A DNA stretch of 64,000 nucleotides from assembly GCF_001578105.1 (NCBI RefSeq), contig NZ_CP014275.1:2790001-2854000 (forward strand), given 5' to 3'. This stretch comes from Martelella sp. AD-3 (GTDB taxonomy: Bacteria > Pseudomonadota > Alphaproteobacteria > Rhizobiales > Rhizobiaceae). The stretch's first letter is position 1. Every line of letters begins with the position of its first letter. The position numbers were made by a program, and so were the translations under genes. Positions 30,576-42,621 of this stretch are shown here, piece by piece. The notes beneath the pieces were generated by a model, which did not search any database, had not been told where the DNA came from, and worked only from the letters and a program-made list of their open reading frames with translations.

Positions 30576-34058
<3,483 letters not shown>

Positions 34059-34084
34059 ACCGTATCGGACTGAGACACCTTATG

Positions 34085-34115
34085 AAGGGCAGGCCCGGCG
34101 CCTGCCCTTTTCTTT
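34085..34115 (+). terminator. carB terminator
   Basis: AAGGGCAGGC pairs perfectly with GCCTGCCCTT over a 5-base loop and is followed by TTCTTT, 27 bases after the carB stop. Confidence 0.9.
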
Positions 34116-34145
34116 GGGCTTGACGCAAAGGTTTTCCTTCTTTAT

Positions 34146-34177
34146 TTATCCGATAGGTTAATTAACCGATGGGATAA
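34146..34177. promoter_or_regulatory. 32-bp dyad operator in front of the ArsR-type regulator
   Basis: The left half TTATCCGATAGGTTAA and the right half TTAACCGATGGGATAA are reverse complements at 14 of 16 positions, with the perfect centre GGTTAATTAACC. It ends 7 bases before the ArsR ATG, so a bound dimer would block transcription or translation start. Form and place fit autoregulation by the ArsR-family protein. Confidence 0.8.
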
Positions 34178-34184
34178 ACACAAG

Positions 34185-34517
34185 ATGTCCGATCCGCTGA
34201 CCCAGACGCTCTCCGCCCTCGCCGATCCGACACGCCGCGCGATCCTGGCCCGGCTGTCCAGGGGCGAAGCGACGGTGAATGAACTGGCTGAACCGTTCGC
34301 GATGTCGCTGCCGGCGGTCTCCAAGCATCTGAAGGTGCTGGAGCGCGCCGGGCTGATCTCCCGCGGTCGCGAGGCGCAGACCCGTCCCTGCCGGATCGAG
34401 CCCGAGACGCTGAAGGCGGTCGATGGCTGGCTTTCGGACTACCGGGCGCTGTGGGAACAGCGGTTCGACCGGCTGGAAGCCCATCTCGCGAAAATCCAGA
34501 AGGAGGAAATGCCATGA
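34185..34517 (+). CDS. ArsR-family (winged-helix) transcriptional regulator
   Basis: Small dimeric repressor, 110 aa. Winged helix: ALADPTRRAILARLSRGEATVNELAEPFAMSLPAVSKHLKVLERAGLISRGR (parts at residues 10-60), with the recognition helix SLPAVSKHLKVL. No metal-binding Cys pair (ELCVC-type) is present, so it belongs to the non-metal SdpR/YgaV-like ArsR group that typically sits with AHSA1 proteins. Heads a three-gene operon with ATGA overlaps. Confidence 0.93.
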   Translation: MSDPLTQTLSALADPTRRAILARLSRGEATVNELAEPFAMSLPAVSKHLKVLERAGLISRGREAQTRPCRIEPETLKAVDGWLSDYRALWEQRFDRLEAHLAKIQKEEMP

Positions 34518-34969
34518 GCGAGGAAAAGCCCAACGCAAGCCTCGAAATCCACAACGAAAGACGCTTTCCGCAGGACCGCGATACGCTGTTCTCCGCGGTG
34601 GCCGATCCCAAAAAGCTCGCGCGATGGTGGGGGCCGCACGGGTTCGAAAACCGCATCACGGCGTTCGATTTTCGCCCCGGCGGACGCTGGCGGATCGTCA
34701 TGACCGCCTCGAACGGCGATGAATTCGACAACCACTGGAGTTTTCTCGCGATCGAGGACGGCCGCATGGTCCGCGCCCGCCATCATCTGCCGATGCATGA
34801 TTTCGTGCTGGAGATGCGGTTCGAGGATCACGCCGGCGGAAGCCGCCTTGTCTGGATAATGGAATTCGAGCCGACCGAGGAAAACCAGGCTATGGCGCAC
34901 TTTCTGAAGGCCGCCAACGACCAGAATCTCGACCGTCTCGCACAGTTTCTAGAGGGAGAAAACCAATGA
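34514..34969 (+). CDS. SRPBCC/AHSA1-domain protein (first copy)
   Basis: START-like hydrophobic-pocket protein, 151 aa, of the Aha1-C/CalC group. Motifs: NERRFPQDRDTLFSAVADPKKLARWWGPHGF at the N-terminus, FDFRPGGRWRIVM in the middle and FLKAANDQNLDRLAQFLEG at the end. Its ATG overlaps the ArsR stop (ATGA), so a longer in-frame start inside the regulator gene is rejected. Such proteins bind or protect from small hydrophobic ligands; no substrate is known. Confidence 0.9.
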   Translation: MSEEKPNASLEIHNERRFPQDRDTLFSAVADPKKLARWWGPHGFENRITAFDFRPGGRWRIVMTASNGDEFDNHWSFLAIEDGRMVRARHHLPMHDFVLEMRFEDHAGGSRLVWIMEFEPTEENQAMAHFLKAANDQNLDRLAQFLEGENQ

Positions 34970-35430
34970 CCGCAGACCTCGATCCCGCAAGAATCATCCG
35001 GCTGGAGCGCGTCATGGACGCCCCGCGCGAACTGGTGTTCAAGGCGCTGTCCGATGAGAAGCACCTCGACCAGTGGTGGGGGCCGGAAGGGTTCGTCAAC
35101 GAGACCCACGCCATGGACTTTTCCGTCGGCGGGCTGTGGCACTACACGATGCACGGACCCGACGGCAAGGACTGGCCCAACTGGATCCGCTACACGGAGA
35201 TCACCCCTCCGGCCCGCATTGCCTACGACCATGGCGGCGAACGCGGCGAGCCCGCCCATTTCCGAGGCCTGATCCTGCTCGAGGACGAAGGCGGAAAGAC
35301 CCGCGTCTCGCTGATCCTGATCTTCGAGACGGCCGAGGCCCGCGATGCGACCGTAGACTTCGGCGCCGTCGATGGCGGGCGGCAGACCCTGGCAAAGCTC
35401 GAGCGCTACGTCGCCGGACTGGAGGCGTAG
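34966..35430 (+). CDS. SRPBCC/AHSA1-domain protein (second copy)
   Basis: Second START-like protein of the operon, 154 aa: RLERVMDAPRELVFKALSDEKHLDQWWGPEGF, then MDFSVGGLWHYTMHGPDGKDWPNWIRYTEI, and a C-terminal helix (VDGGRQTLAKLERYVAGLEA). Overlaps the previous gene by ATGA. The two copies share the WWGP signature but diverge elsewhere, and may form a heterodimer or handle different ligands (inference). Confidence 0.9.
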   Translation: MTADLDPARIIRLERVMDAPRELVFKALSDEKHLDQWWGPEGFVNETHAMDFSVGGLWHYTMHGPDGKDWPNWIRYTEITPPARIAYDHGGERGEPAHFRGLILLEDEGGKTRVSLILIFETAEARDATVDFGAVDGGRQTLAKLERYVAGLEA

Positions 35431-35512
35431 CAGGCGAAACCGGTGCGGCCAGGCCGATCCCGCCGCCGGCCATCTGTCATGAAAACGCTACTCAGTCGTG
35501 CGACAAACGGGA

Positions 35513-35542
35513 TTGACGACGATCAATTAGGTTGATATCAAC
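35513..35542 (+). promoter_or_regulatory. Promoter and palindrome before the VOC gene
   Basis: TTGACG (35513-35518), 17-base spacer and TATCAA (35536-35541) make a plausible sigma-70 promoter. The perfect 12-bp palindrome GTTGATATCAAC (35531-35542) covers the -10 box, so a repressor bound there would block the promoter. The adjacent ArsR-type regulator is one candidate, but its own operator differs in sequence. Confidence 0.55.
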
Positions 35543-35587
35543 TTAAATAGGCGGCGATTTCCGGAATACCTTCAAAAGGAGAGCGAC

Positions 35588-36364
35588 ATGAGCAGCGAAT
35601 TCGTCTGGTACGAACTTCTGACGACCGATACGGCTGCGGCCGAAGCCTTCTATAAAGACGTTATCGGCTGGAGTGCCCGCGACGGCGGCATGCCCGATTT
35701 CAGCTACACGCTCTTTTGCGTTTCCGGCTTTGAGACCTATGCCGCCGGCATGATGGCCCTCAACGAGGAGATGCTGGCCCGCAATGTCCCGCCGAACTGG
35801 TCCGGCTATGTCTATGTCGAGGATGTCGACGCCAAGGCCGCCGCGTTTGCCGCCGAGGGCGGGAGCATCAACGTTCCTGCCATGGATATCCCCTCGGTCG
35901 GACGCTTCGCCGTGGTCTCAGACCCGCAGGGCGCGGTGATCTGCCTGTTCAACCCCATTATGCCGGAAGGCGGCATGCCGGAGGCGCCGCCGGCGAAAAC
36001 GCCCGGCACGTTCGGCTGGTGCGAGCTCTACACCAGCGACGCCGAAGCGGCCGTCGCCTTCTACGAAAAAATGTTCGGCTGGAAGGAAACGTCGACGATG
36101 GATATGGGCCCGATGGGCAAATACCACCTCTTCGGCCCGGGCGAGGAACCGATCGGCGGCATCATGAAGAAACCGGACGACATGCCGGTTTCGGCATGGG
36201 CCTACTACATCTATGTCGACGGTCTGGACGCCGCCATCGAGCGGGTGAAGAACGGCGGCGGACAGCTTCTCAACGGACCGATGGATGTGCCGGACGGCGC
36301 CGTGATCGCCCAGTGCCTCGATCCGCAGGGCGCCTATTTCTGCCTGGTCTCCGACAGCCGATAG
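35588..36364 (+). CDS. VOC-superfamily protein with two glyoxalase-like domains
   Basis: Cytosolic protein of 258 aa made of two tandem VOC (bleomycin-resistance/glyoxalase/dioxygenase) domains. Domain 1 starts FVWYELLTTDTAAAEAFYKDVIGW, domain 2 TFGWCELYTSDAEAAVAFYEKMFGW. Each ends in a DPQGA.. strand (SDPQGAVICLF, LDPQGAYFCLV). A few members bind metal with His/Glu; here the first-strand His is replaced by Tyr/Cys-flanked residues, so a classical metal site is not evident. GGAGAGCGAC precedes the ATG. Substrate unknown. Confidence 0.9.
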   Translation: MSSEFVWYELLTTDTAAAEAFYKDVIGWSARDGGMPDFSYTLFCVSGFETYAAGMMALNEEMLARNVPPNWSGYVYVEDVDAKAAAFAAEGGSINVPAMDIPSVGRFAVVSDPQGAVICLFNPIMPEGGMPEAPPAKTPGTFGWCELYTSDAEAAVAFYEKMFGWKETSTMDMGPMGKYHLFGPGEEPIGGIMKKPDDMPVSAWAYYIYVDGLDAAIERVKNGGGQLLNGPMDVPDGAVIAQCLDPQGAYFCLVSDSR

Positions 36365-36403
36365 ACCAAAGCCCGCTCCTCCCCGAAATTGAAGAAACAC
36401 AGG

Positions 36404-36429
36404 TTGCGCCGGAGACATCTCCGGCGCAA
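36404..36429 (+). other. Stem-loop between VOC and MFS genes
   Basis: TTGCGCCGGA and TCCGGCGCAA form a perfect 10-bp stem with a 6-base loop. The downstream sequence (ATTCCGTC) has no real T-run, so it may be a weak terminator of the VOC gene or part of the MFS leader. Confidence 0.5.
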
Positions 36430-36472
36430 ATTCCGTCTGCCGCTGACGCGGCGCAGGTTCGGAGAATACCCC

Positions 36473-38005
36473 ATGACTGAAATGGTCCCCGCAAAAGCCA
36501 CGCGACGCGAATGGACGGGCCTCGTGGCCCTGTCCGTCGCCTGCCTTGTCTATTCCATGGATCTGTCGGTCCTGTTCCTCGCCATTCCCTCGATCGTGCG
36601 CGAGCTGGAGCCGTCGGCCACGGAACTGCTCTGGATGAATGACATCTACGGCTTCATGGTCGCGGGTTTTCTCGTCACCATGGGCGGGCTCGGCGACCGG
36701 ATCGGCCGACGCAGGCTGCTGGTCCTGGGGGCCGCCGCCTTCGCCGCCGCTTCCGCCTTTGCCGCCTTTGCCCAGAGCGCGGGCATGCTGGTCTTCGCCC
36801 GCGCGCTTCTGGGGATCGCCGGCGCCACCATCGCGCCCTCGACGCTTTCCCTGATCATGAACATGTTCCGCGACGAGGGCGAACGCAACCGCGCCATCGG
36901 CGTCTGGGGCACAGCCTTCGCGCTCGGCGGCCTTGTAGGGCCGTTGATCGGCGGCGTCCTGCTGCATTTCTTCCACTGGGGATCGGTGTTTCTCATCAAT
37001 GTGCCGATCATGGCGCTGCTGATTGCCTGCGCGCCCTTCCTGCTGCCGGAATACCGCTCCGGCGAGAGCCCGCGGCTGGACCTAGCCAGCGTCGTCCTCT
37101 CGCTTGCGACAGTTCTGCCGGTGATCTACGGCTTCAAGCACATGGCAATCTACGGCTTCGACGCGCCCTACCTTCTGCCGGTGGCCGCGGGGCTGATGTT
37201 CGGAGCGTTCTTCGTCAGGCGCCAGCGCGGACTTGCCGAGCCGCTGGTGGACCTGGCGCTGTTCCGCGCGCCGGCCTTCACCGTCTCGATGCTCGTCAAT
37301 CTTTGCGGCGTGTTCTTCATCTTCGCCCTGTTCCTGATGCAGACTCAGTTCTTCCAGCTCGTGATCGGCCTGACGCCGCTTGAGGCGGCGCTCTGGGCCG
37401 CGATTCCCGGCCTGTTCTACACGGTCATGTCGCTTCAGGCCTATCGCGTCACCAATCATTTCGGACCGGTGAGAACGGTCCTCGGCGGCCTTGTGATCTT
37501 TGCGGCCGGCGCCGCGCTGATGGGATTTGCCGCCTATGCGGAAAGCCTTGCGGGCGTTCTTCTCGCCAATGCCGTTCTCGGCGCGGGGTTCATTCCGGTG
37601 ATGCTGACGACGACGGGCCTCATCGTCGGCTCCGCCCCGCCCGAGCGCGGCGGCGTGGCCTCGGCCATGTCGGAAACCAGCGCGGAACTCGGCGGCGCGC
37701 TCGGCGTCGGCATTCTGGGCAGCCTGGCGACGATGGTCTACCGGCTCGATATGGCAAGGGCCGATCTTTCGGACCTTCCCGCCGAAATCGCGGCGGCGGC
37801 CGGCCAGACGCTTGCCGGCGCCGTCGACGGCGCCCGGGAGCTCGGATTGTCCGCTCCGCTCTGGCTTGCCACCGCCCGCTCCGCATTCAGCCTGAGTTTC
37901 GCGGTCTGCTCGGGCGTCGCCGCCGTCGCCCTCGTTCTCCTCGCACTCGCCGCGCAACGTATCTACGGCAGGCACGAGCCCCGGGTCGAAGCGACCGGCC
38001 ACTGA
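36473..38005 (+). CDS. MFS efflux transporter, DHA2 (14-helix, SmvA/EmrB-like) family
   Basis: Proton-driven drug or cation exporter, 510 aa, about 14 membrane helices. The first helix has LSVACLVYSMDLSVLFLAIPSIVRELEPSATELLWMNDIYGFM, and motif A is GGLGDRIGRRRLLVLG. The family motif C-like region is RNRAIGVWGTAFALGGLVGPLIGGVLL. The D-S/MD in helix 1 and WMNDIY in helix 2 resemble SmvA-type methyl-viologen pumps. The ATG at 36473 follows GGAG; a longer frame upstream is rich in Arg and unlikely. Substrate not determined. Confidence 0.92.
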   Translation: MTEMVPAKATRREWTGLVALSVACLVYSMDLSVLFLAIPSIVRELEPSATELLWMNDIYGFMVAGFLVTMGGLGDRIGRRRLLVLGAAAFAAASAFAAFAQSAGMLVFARALLGIAGATIAPSTLSLIMNMFRDEGERNRAIGVWGTAFALGGLVGPLIGGVLLHFFHWGSVFLINVPIMALLIACAPFLLPEYRSGESPRLDLASVVLSLATVLPVIYGFKHMAIYGFDAPYLLPVAAGLMFGAFFVRRQRGLAEPLVDLALFRAPAFTVSMLVNLCGVFFIFALFLMQTQFFQLVIGLTPLEAALWAAIPGLFYTVMSLQAYRVTNHFGPVRTVLGGLVIFAAGAALMGFAAYAESLAGVLLANAVLGAGFIPVMLTTTGLIVGSAPPERGGVASAMSETSAELGGALGVGILGSLATMVYRLDMARADLSDLPAEIAAAAGQTLAGAVDGARELGLSAPLWLATARSAFSLSFAVCSGVAAVALVLLALAAQRIYGRHEPRVEATGH

Positions 38006-38121
38006 CCGTCTTGCAGGACGAAAATGCGACCCACGGATGCATGCACGCGTTTTGTCGCGCTTTCGATTTATCTGGAAATGGCGACCGCCCATCTGCTATA
38101 ACGCGGATCAGGTTTGAAACT

Positions 38122-38160
38122 GGTTCCGGGGTCAACGCTCCGGAACCTGTTTCTTTTTCT
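38122..38160 (+). terminator. Intrinsic terminator in the MFS-greA gap or greA leader
   Basis: GGTTCCGG pairs with CCGGAACC over a 10-base loop and is followed by TGTTTCTTTTTCTG. It lies 117 bases after the MFS stop and 139 before the greA ATG. A -10-like TATAAC (38097-38102) sits just upstream, so the hairpin may either end the MFS transcript or act as an attenuator in the greA leader, as the E. coli greA leader does. Confidence 0.75.
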
Positions 38161-38298
38161 GTGGCAAAACGGCCTGGGACTTCCTAAGTGGAGGGCTGTT
38201 TGTCTCACGACAGAACGCATGAACTGAAGAGGCGGCGGCGCGAAAAGGCCTCCCATCGGGCCCGCCCGCCGCTTTGCCAATGACCGAAGGACAAGAAT

Positions 38299-38775
38299 AT
38301 GGTCGAAAAAGTACCGATGACCAAGGCCGGCGCGGAGAAGCTGAAGGAAGAGCTTCGCTGGCGCCAGCAGGAGGAACGTCCGCGCATCATTCAGGCGATC
38401 TCGGAAGCGCGCGCCCATGGCGACCTGTCCGAAAACGCCGAATATCATGCCGCCAAGGAGGCCCAGAGCTACAATGAGGGCCGCATCAGCGAGCTTGAGG
38501 ACGTGACCACCCGCGCCGAAGTCGTGGATCCGGCCAAGATGACCGGCGACAAGGTCCGGTTCGGCGCGACGGTGAAGCTTGTCGACGAGGACACGGAAGA
38601 AGAAAAGATATACCAGATCGTCGGCGACCAGGAAGCCGATGTGAAGTCGGGCAGGATTTCGATCTCGTCTCCGATCTCGCGCGCGCTCATCGGCAAGGAA
38701 GTCGGCGATTCGATCGAGGTCAACGCGCCGGGCGGTTCCCGCGCCTACGAAGTTCTCGAAATCCTGTGGCGTTGA
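38299..38775 (+). CDS. greA: Transcription elongation factor GreA
   Basis: RNA-polymerase secondary-channel factor that rescues backtracked complexes, 158 aa, the standard length. N-terminal coiled coil with the tip acidic pair in [22 protein letters not shown] (the D and E of GDLSENAEY), preceded by [14 protein letters not shown]. The C-terminal FKBP-like domain has [12 protein letters not shown] and [24 protein letters not shown] precedes the ATG. Monocistronic or with the following gene. Confidence 0.97.
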   Translation: MVEKVPMTKAGAEKLKEELRWRQQEERPRIIQAISEARAHGDLSENAEYHAAKEAQSYNEGRISELEDVTTRAEVVDPAKMTGDKVRFGATVKLVDEDTEEEKIYQIVGDQEADVKSGRISISSPISRALIGKEVGDSIEVNAPGGSRAYEVLEILWR

Positions 38776-38859
38776 GGCTGGCGGGAAGGCCATGCGCCAT
38801 GCCCGCCAAACAGCCCATCCCCTGCCCGCGCCGGACGCTTCTCATCGGACGCCGATACC

Positions 38860-39699
38860 ATGTCTTCTCTTTCGAACAGACCCGATGACGGGCTTCCGGA
38901 AGTCGGCCTTTCCGTCCTCACCTGGAAATCGCCGAAAACGCTGGAGCGCACCCTTCGTTCTCTCGGCCCGGTAAGCGATCTCTTCGCCGAGCGGAAGGTC
39001 GTCTGCCAGGAAGGCAGCCCAGAAGAGATGGAAATCGCCCGGGCCTTCGGGTTCGAGCCGGTCGCCACCGAGCATAATCTCGGCATCCAGGAGGGGCTCG
39101 CCCGTTGCGGGGAGGTTTTGTCCACCGAGCGCATCGTCATCGTCGAGGGTGACAACACGCTCGTCGGGAAAGACGGCGTGCGCGACCTGATGATCCGTGC
39201 ATTCCTGCTCTTTGATGCGCACGAGATGACCGCCTTCCAGCTCTCGGGGCGCAATCACACGCTTTCCAGCCGGTTCCTGCGCTACTGGAAACCGGATGAA
39301 CCGCTGAGGAAAACGCTGCGCGGCGTTCTGCGGCCGGGCGCGGCGCGGTTTCGCGTGCATGAATCCTTCGCCATGCCGACGACCCCCGCAAATGGCAACC
39401 GATACATCACCAGGCTCGAAGACGAGCTCTACCTGACCCGGTCCGACTGCATCAGCTGGTCGAACCGCCCGTTCCTGACGAGCCGCGCGTTCTTTCTCGG
39501 CCCGCTGATGACGTTCGCCCGCCAGAACCCCGGCAAGAAGCGGGTCAACGGCTTGGCCGACCTGGAGCACCCGATCAACTGCCCGGCCAACCGCAAATGG
39601 TGGCGCGGCCTGCATGCGAAGATCGGCGTTGCCTATCCCGGCCTGTTTGAACACGGCCGGCTCGAGCGGCCCGACGCCGACGAGAAGACGGAATTGTAG
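38860..39699 (+). CDS. Putative glycosyltransferase (GT-A-like)
   Basis: 279 aa protein beginning with a nucleotide-sugar-binding-like strand-helix unit (VGLSVLTWKSPKTLERTLRSL) and with ERIVIVEGDNTLVGKDGV, where D-N could stand in for a DxD metal motif. The later part (LEDELYLTRSDCISWSNRPFLTSRAFFL) is typical of rhizobial hypothetical proteins next to greA. No signal peptide or membrane segment. The ribosome site is weak. I am fairly sure of the gene and moderately of the fold; the acceptor is unknown. Confidence 0.65.
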   Translation: MSSLSNRPDDGLPEVGLSVLTWKSPKTLERTLRSLGPVSDLFAERKVVCQEGSPEEMEIARAFGFEPVATEHNLGIQEGLARCGEVLSTERIVIVEGDNTLVGKDGVRDLMIRAFLLFDAHEMTAFQLSGRNHTLSSRFLRYWKPDEPLRKTLRGVLRPGAARFRVHESFAMPTTPANGNRYITRLEDELYLTRSDCISWSNRPFLTSRAFFLGPLMTFARQNPGKKRVNGLADLEHPINCPANRKWWRGLHAKIGVAYPGLFEHGRLERPDADEKTEL

Positions 39700-39706
39700 A
39701 ACGCGC

Positions 39707-40468
39707 CTACCCGCCAAACCCTCCGTAGAGCCCGAGCGCGATGCTGAAGAGCGCCGAAAACTCCATGGCGGCAAGGGCAAGCACGCGATAGCCGTCATCC
39801 GAGCCGCGGCGGAAACAGGCCGCCCCAAGGGCCGATCCGGCGTAACAAACGGGCGAGGAAATCAATCCGAGCAGGATGATATCGAGGTTGAGCGTGCCGC
39901 GCGCGGCCGCCGTCAGCAGCGCGAACACCGCCATGATCGCAAACAGCAGGATCATCGAGGCCCGTTTTTCGCGCGGTGAGATCTTGCGGGCGAGGAAATA
40001 GGCGACCACCGGTGGTCCAGGCGCGGCCGCAAGTCCGCCGAAAAGGCCCGAAAGGAAACCGACCAAAGCGGTCGAGACCATCCCCATGTCGGACTTCAGC
40101 GAGAACCTGAAGAACAGGACGAGCGCGGCCGCGCCGGCAATCGCGCCGATGATGATCTGCGCCATGTAAAGCGGCACGAAGCCGATGGCGATGAGCCCGA
40201 TCGGCGTGCCGAGAAAGGCGGCGACGGCCAGAAGGAACACCGCCCTGCGATCGGCAAAGCCCAGGCACTCCCGCATGTCGAAGCTGCTGAGCACGATCTG
40301 GACCACCATCAGCGCCAGGATGGCGCTTTGCGGCGGCACCAGAAGAATGAGCAGCGGCATGGCAACCAGCGCCATGCCGAAACCGGCAAAGCCGCGAAAG
40401 AAGGCGCCGACCGAAAGGATCAACGCAAACCCGATATAAACGGGCAGGGAAAAGGCAAGTTCAGGCAT
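39707..40468 (-). CDS. TauE/SafE-family putative sulfite exporter
   Basis: Inner-membrane protein, 253 aa, seven or eight helices, two repeated halves typical of TauE/SafE (DUF81): FFRGFAGFGMALVAMPLLILLVPP in the first and GFLSGLFGGLAAAPGPPVVAYFLA in the second. Last gene of the iseJ-xsc-yeiH-pta operon, 48 bases after pta. In sulfonate degraders this family exports the sulfite released by Xsc, which is the likely role here. It is the second exporter candidate in the same operon. Confidence 0.88.
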   Translation of the reverse strand: MPELAFSLPVYIGFALILSVGAFFRGFAGFGMALVAMPLLILLVPPQSAILALMVVQIVLSSFDMRECLGFADRRAVFLLAVAAFLGTPIGLIAIGFVPLYMAQIIIGAIAGAAALVLFFRFSLKSDMGMVSTALVGFLSGLFGGLAAAPGPPVVAYFLARKISPREKRASMILLFAIMAVFALLTAAARGTLNLDIILLGLISSPVCYAGSALGAACFRRGSDDGYRVLALAAMEFSALFSIALGLYGGFGG

Positions 40469-40516
40469 CTGCCCGCCCGGGCCGCAGCCGCCGCCGGCTT
40501 CCGTTGCCCGCCATCC

Positions 40517-41521
40517 TCATAGATGCGCGTCCACCTGGCAGGCCGTCACCGCGATCATGTCCAGCACATCCTCGGCCGAGCAGCCGCGCGAAAGATCGTT
40601 CGCGGGCTTCGCCAGCCCCTGAAGCACCGGGCCGACGGCAGTGGCGCCGCCGATCCGCTCGGCGATCTTGTAGCCGATATTGCCGGCTTCGAGATTGGGA
40701 AAGATGAAGATGTTGGCATCGCCGCCGAGCGGTTCGCCCGCGCCCTTGGCGCTGGCGATCTCCGGCACGAAGGCAGCGTCAAACTGGATCGGCCCGTCGA
40801 CCAGGAGATCGGGACGGTTGAGCTTCAGGAGCTTGACGGCCGCCTCGACTTTCTCGACGGAAGGATGCGAAGCGCTGCCCCGCGTTGCAAAGGAGAGCAT
40901 CGCGATCTTCGGCGTCTCCCCGGTCAACACATCGAAGGAATGGGCGGCCGCGATCGCGATCTTGCTCAGCTCGCCCGGGTTGGGGTCGATCACGAGGGCG
41001 GGGTCGCAGAAGATGAAGGCGCCCTTCTTCGGGTGGTGCTCCGCCTCCATCAGCATCAGGAAAAAGCTGGAGACCAGACGCGTGCCGGGCGCAGGTCCGA
41101 TCACCTGGATTGCCGTGCGCACCATGTCAGCCGTCGCATGATGGGCGCCGCCGACCGTGCCATCGGCATGGCCGGCCTTGACCATCAGCGCGGCGAACAC
41201 ATGCGGTTCGCGCGCGATCCGCGCCGCATCCTCCTCGGTAATGCCCTTGTGCTTGCGCAGCCTGAAATAGAGCGCGATCAGTTCGGACAGAAGCGGGGAA
41301 TTCTGCGGGTCCTCGGTCTCGATCGCCGCCGGCAGCGTGAGGCCCAGCTGTTGACAGCGCGCGGCGATCTTCTCGCGGTTGCCGACAAGAGCAATCCGCG
41401 CAAGCCCCCTCTCGACCGCCTTGCAGGCCGCCTCCAGAATGCGCGGATCGTCGGCTTCGGGAAGCACGATCTTCTTGTCGAGCCGCTTTGCCGCGGCCAT
41501 GATCTTTTCAAGCGGTTTCAT
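40517..41521 (-). CDS. pta: Phosphate acetyltransferase
   Basis: Converts acetyl phosphate and CoA to acetyl-CoA, 334 aa, the short single-domain type without the DRTGG regulatory part. Motifs: KKIVLPEADDPRILEAACKAVERGLA, ADGTVGGAHHATADMVRTAIQVIG, SSFFLMLME and VFIFPNLEAGNIGYKIAERIGGATAVGPVLQGLAKPANDLSRG (in segments IFPNLEAGNIGYK and GPVLQGLAKPANDLSRG). GAGGTGAACGC precedes the ATG. In the operon it takes over the acetyl phosphate made by Xsc; its stop lies 48 bases before the TauE-like gene and its start 4 bases after the UPF0324 gene. Confidence 0.95.
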   Translation of the reverse strand: MKPLEKIMAAAKRLDKKIVLPEADDPRILEAACKAVERGLARIALVGNREKIAARCQQLGLTLPAAIETEDPQNSPLLSELIALYFRLRKHKGITEEDAARIAREPHVFAALMVKAGHADGTVGGAHHATADMVRTAIQVIGPAPGTRLVSSFFLMLMEAEHHPKKGAFIFCDPALVIDPNPGELSKIAIAAAHSFDVLTGETPKIAMLSFATRGSASHPSVEKVEAAVKLLKLNRPDLLVDGPIQFDAAFVPEIASAKGAGEPLGGDANIFIFPNLEAGNIGYKIAERIGGATAVGPVLQGLAKPANDLSRGCSAEDVLDMIAVTACQVDAHL

Positions 41522-41525
41522 GCGT

Positions 41526-42560
41526 TCACCTCACGATTACGATTGTGCCCACCAGCACGATCGCGCCGATGAACAGGGTTTCCAGAACGATGAGCAGGAT
41601 GGCCTGACCGCCGACCTGCAGCATGCTTTTGAGCGAGGTCTTCATGCCCACCGCCGCGACGGCGAAGAGCAGCGCCCAGCGGGAAATCTCGGCAAGCAGG
41701 CGACCGAGCGCTTCGGGCACGAGCCCGAACGTATTCGCCGCCGCCAGCACCAGAAAGGCGATCACGAAGAGGGGCAGAAGCGGCGGACGGCCCGCCTCCG
41801 ACACGTCTCCCGACATCTGTTTGCGGATGACGAGCGAGAGCACGAGAATGACCGGCGCCAGCATCGTCACCCGGATCAGCTTCACCAGCGTCGCCATCTC
41901 GCCGGCGGGAACCGAGACGGAAAATCCGGCGCCGACGACCTGCGCGACATCGTGGATCGTGCCGCCGAGAAAGGTGCCCGACTGAAGATCGGTGAAGGCG
42001 AGCATGCTCGTCAGGATCGGATAGAAGATCATCGCGATCGTGCTCAGGATCGTGACCCCCATGACGACGAAGATCAGATTGCGCTCCGAATCCTCGTCCT
42101 TGGGCAGGACCGCGGCAATCGCCATGGCGGCAGAGGCGCCGCAGATTGCCACCGAGCCGCCGGAAAGCGCGCCGAAATGCCAGCTTCTGCCCATCAGTCG
42201 CGCCACCGCGACTCCGAAAAGGATGGTGCCGGCCACCGCCAGAACCAGAAGCAGGACCATCTGCCAGCCGAGCCCGATCAGCATGTCGGCGCTGATGCGC
42301 GCGCCCAAGATGGCGACGCCGAAGCGCAGCACCTTCTTCGCCGTCAGATCAATGCCGGCCGCCATGCGCTGATCCTCGGTGAGAAAGTGAAAGGCGATGC
42401 CGATCAGAAGCGCCATCAGCATGGCCGGCGCGCCGTAATGTTCCGCGAGGAACTGTGCTGCGGTCGCAATCAGCGCGCAGACCAGCAGCCCGTATTTGTT
42501 GATATCGAAAAACCTGCGGACACGAGTGAGCGTGCCGGCAGCCGGGCCATCATCGGCCAT
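41526..42560 (-). CDS. UPF0324/YeiH-family putative sulfite or sulfate exporter
   Basis: Inner-membrane protein, 344 aa, about ten helices. Family motifs: GIDLTAKKVLRFGVAILGARIS, GGSVAICGASAAMAIAAVLP, the helix GTFLGGTIHDVAQVVGAGF, and the C-terminal KSMLQVGGQAILLIVLETLF. Members of this family occur in sulfonate gene clusters (SuyZ-type) as presumed sulfite exporters. GGGAGGGAAGAGC precedes the ATG. It lies between xsc and pta, which makes export of the Xsc product sulfite the most likely role (inference). Confidence 0.9.
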   Translation of the reverse strand: MADDGPAAGTLTRVRRFFDINKYGLLVCALIATAAQFLAEHYGAPAMLMALLIGIAFHFLTEDQRMAAGIDLTAKKVLRFGVAILGARISADMLIGLGWQMVLLLVLAVAGTILFGVAVARLMGRSWHFGALSGGSVAICGASAAMAIAAVLPKDEDSERNLIFVVMGVTILSTIAMIFYPILTSMLAFTDLQSGTFLGGTIHDVAQVVGAGFSVSVPAGEMATLVKLIRVTMLAPVILVLSLVIRKQMSGDVSEAGRPPLLPLFVIAFLVLAAANTFGLVPEALGRLLAEISRWALLFAVAAVGMKTSLKSMLQVGGQAILLIVLETLFIGAIVLVGTIVIVR

Positions 42561-42621
42561 GCTCTTCCCTCCCCCGGAAGATTCAGGAAGGGCCGGAGAC
42601 CGGCCCTCCCAACGTCTGATC

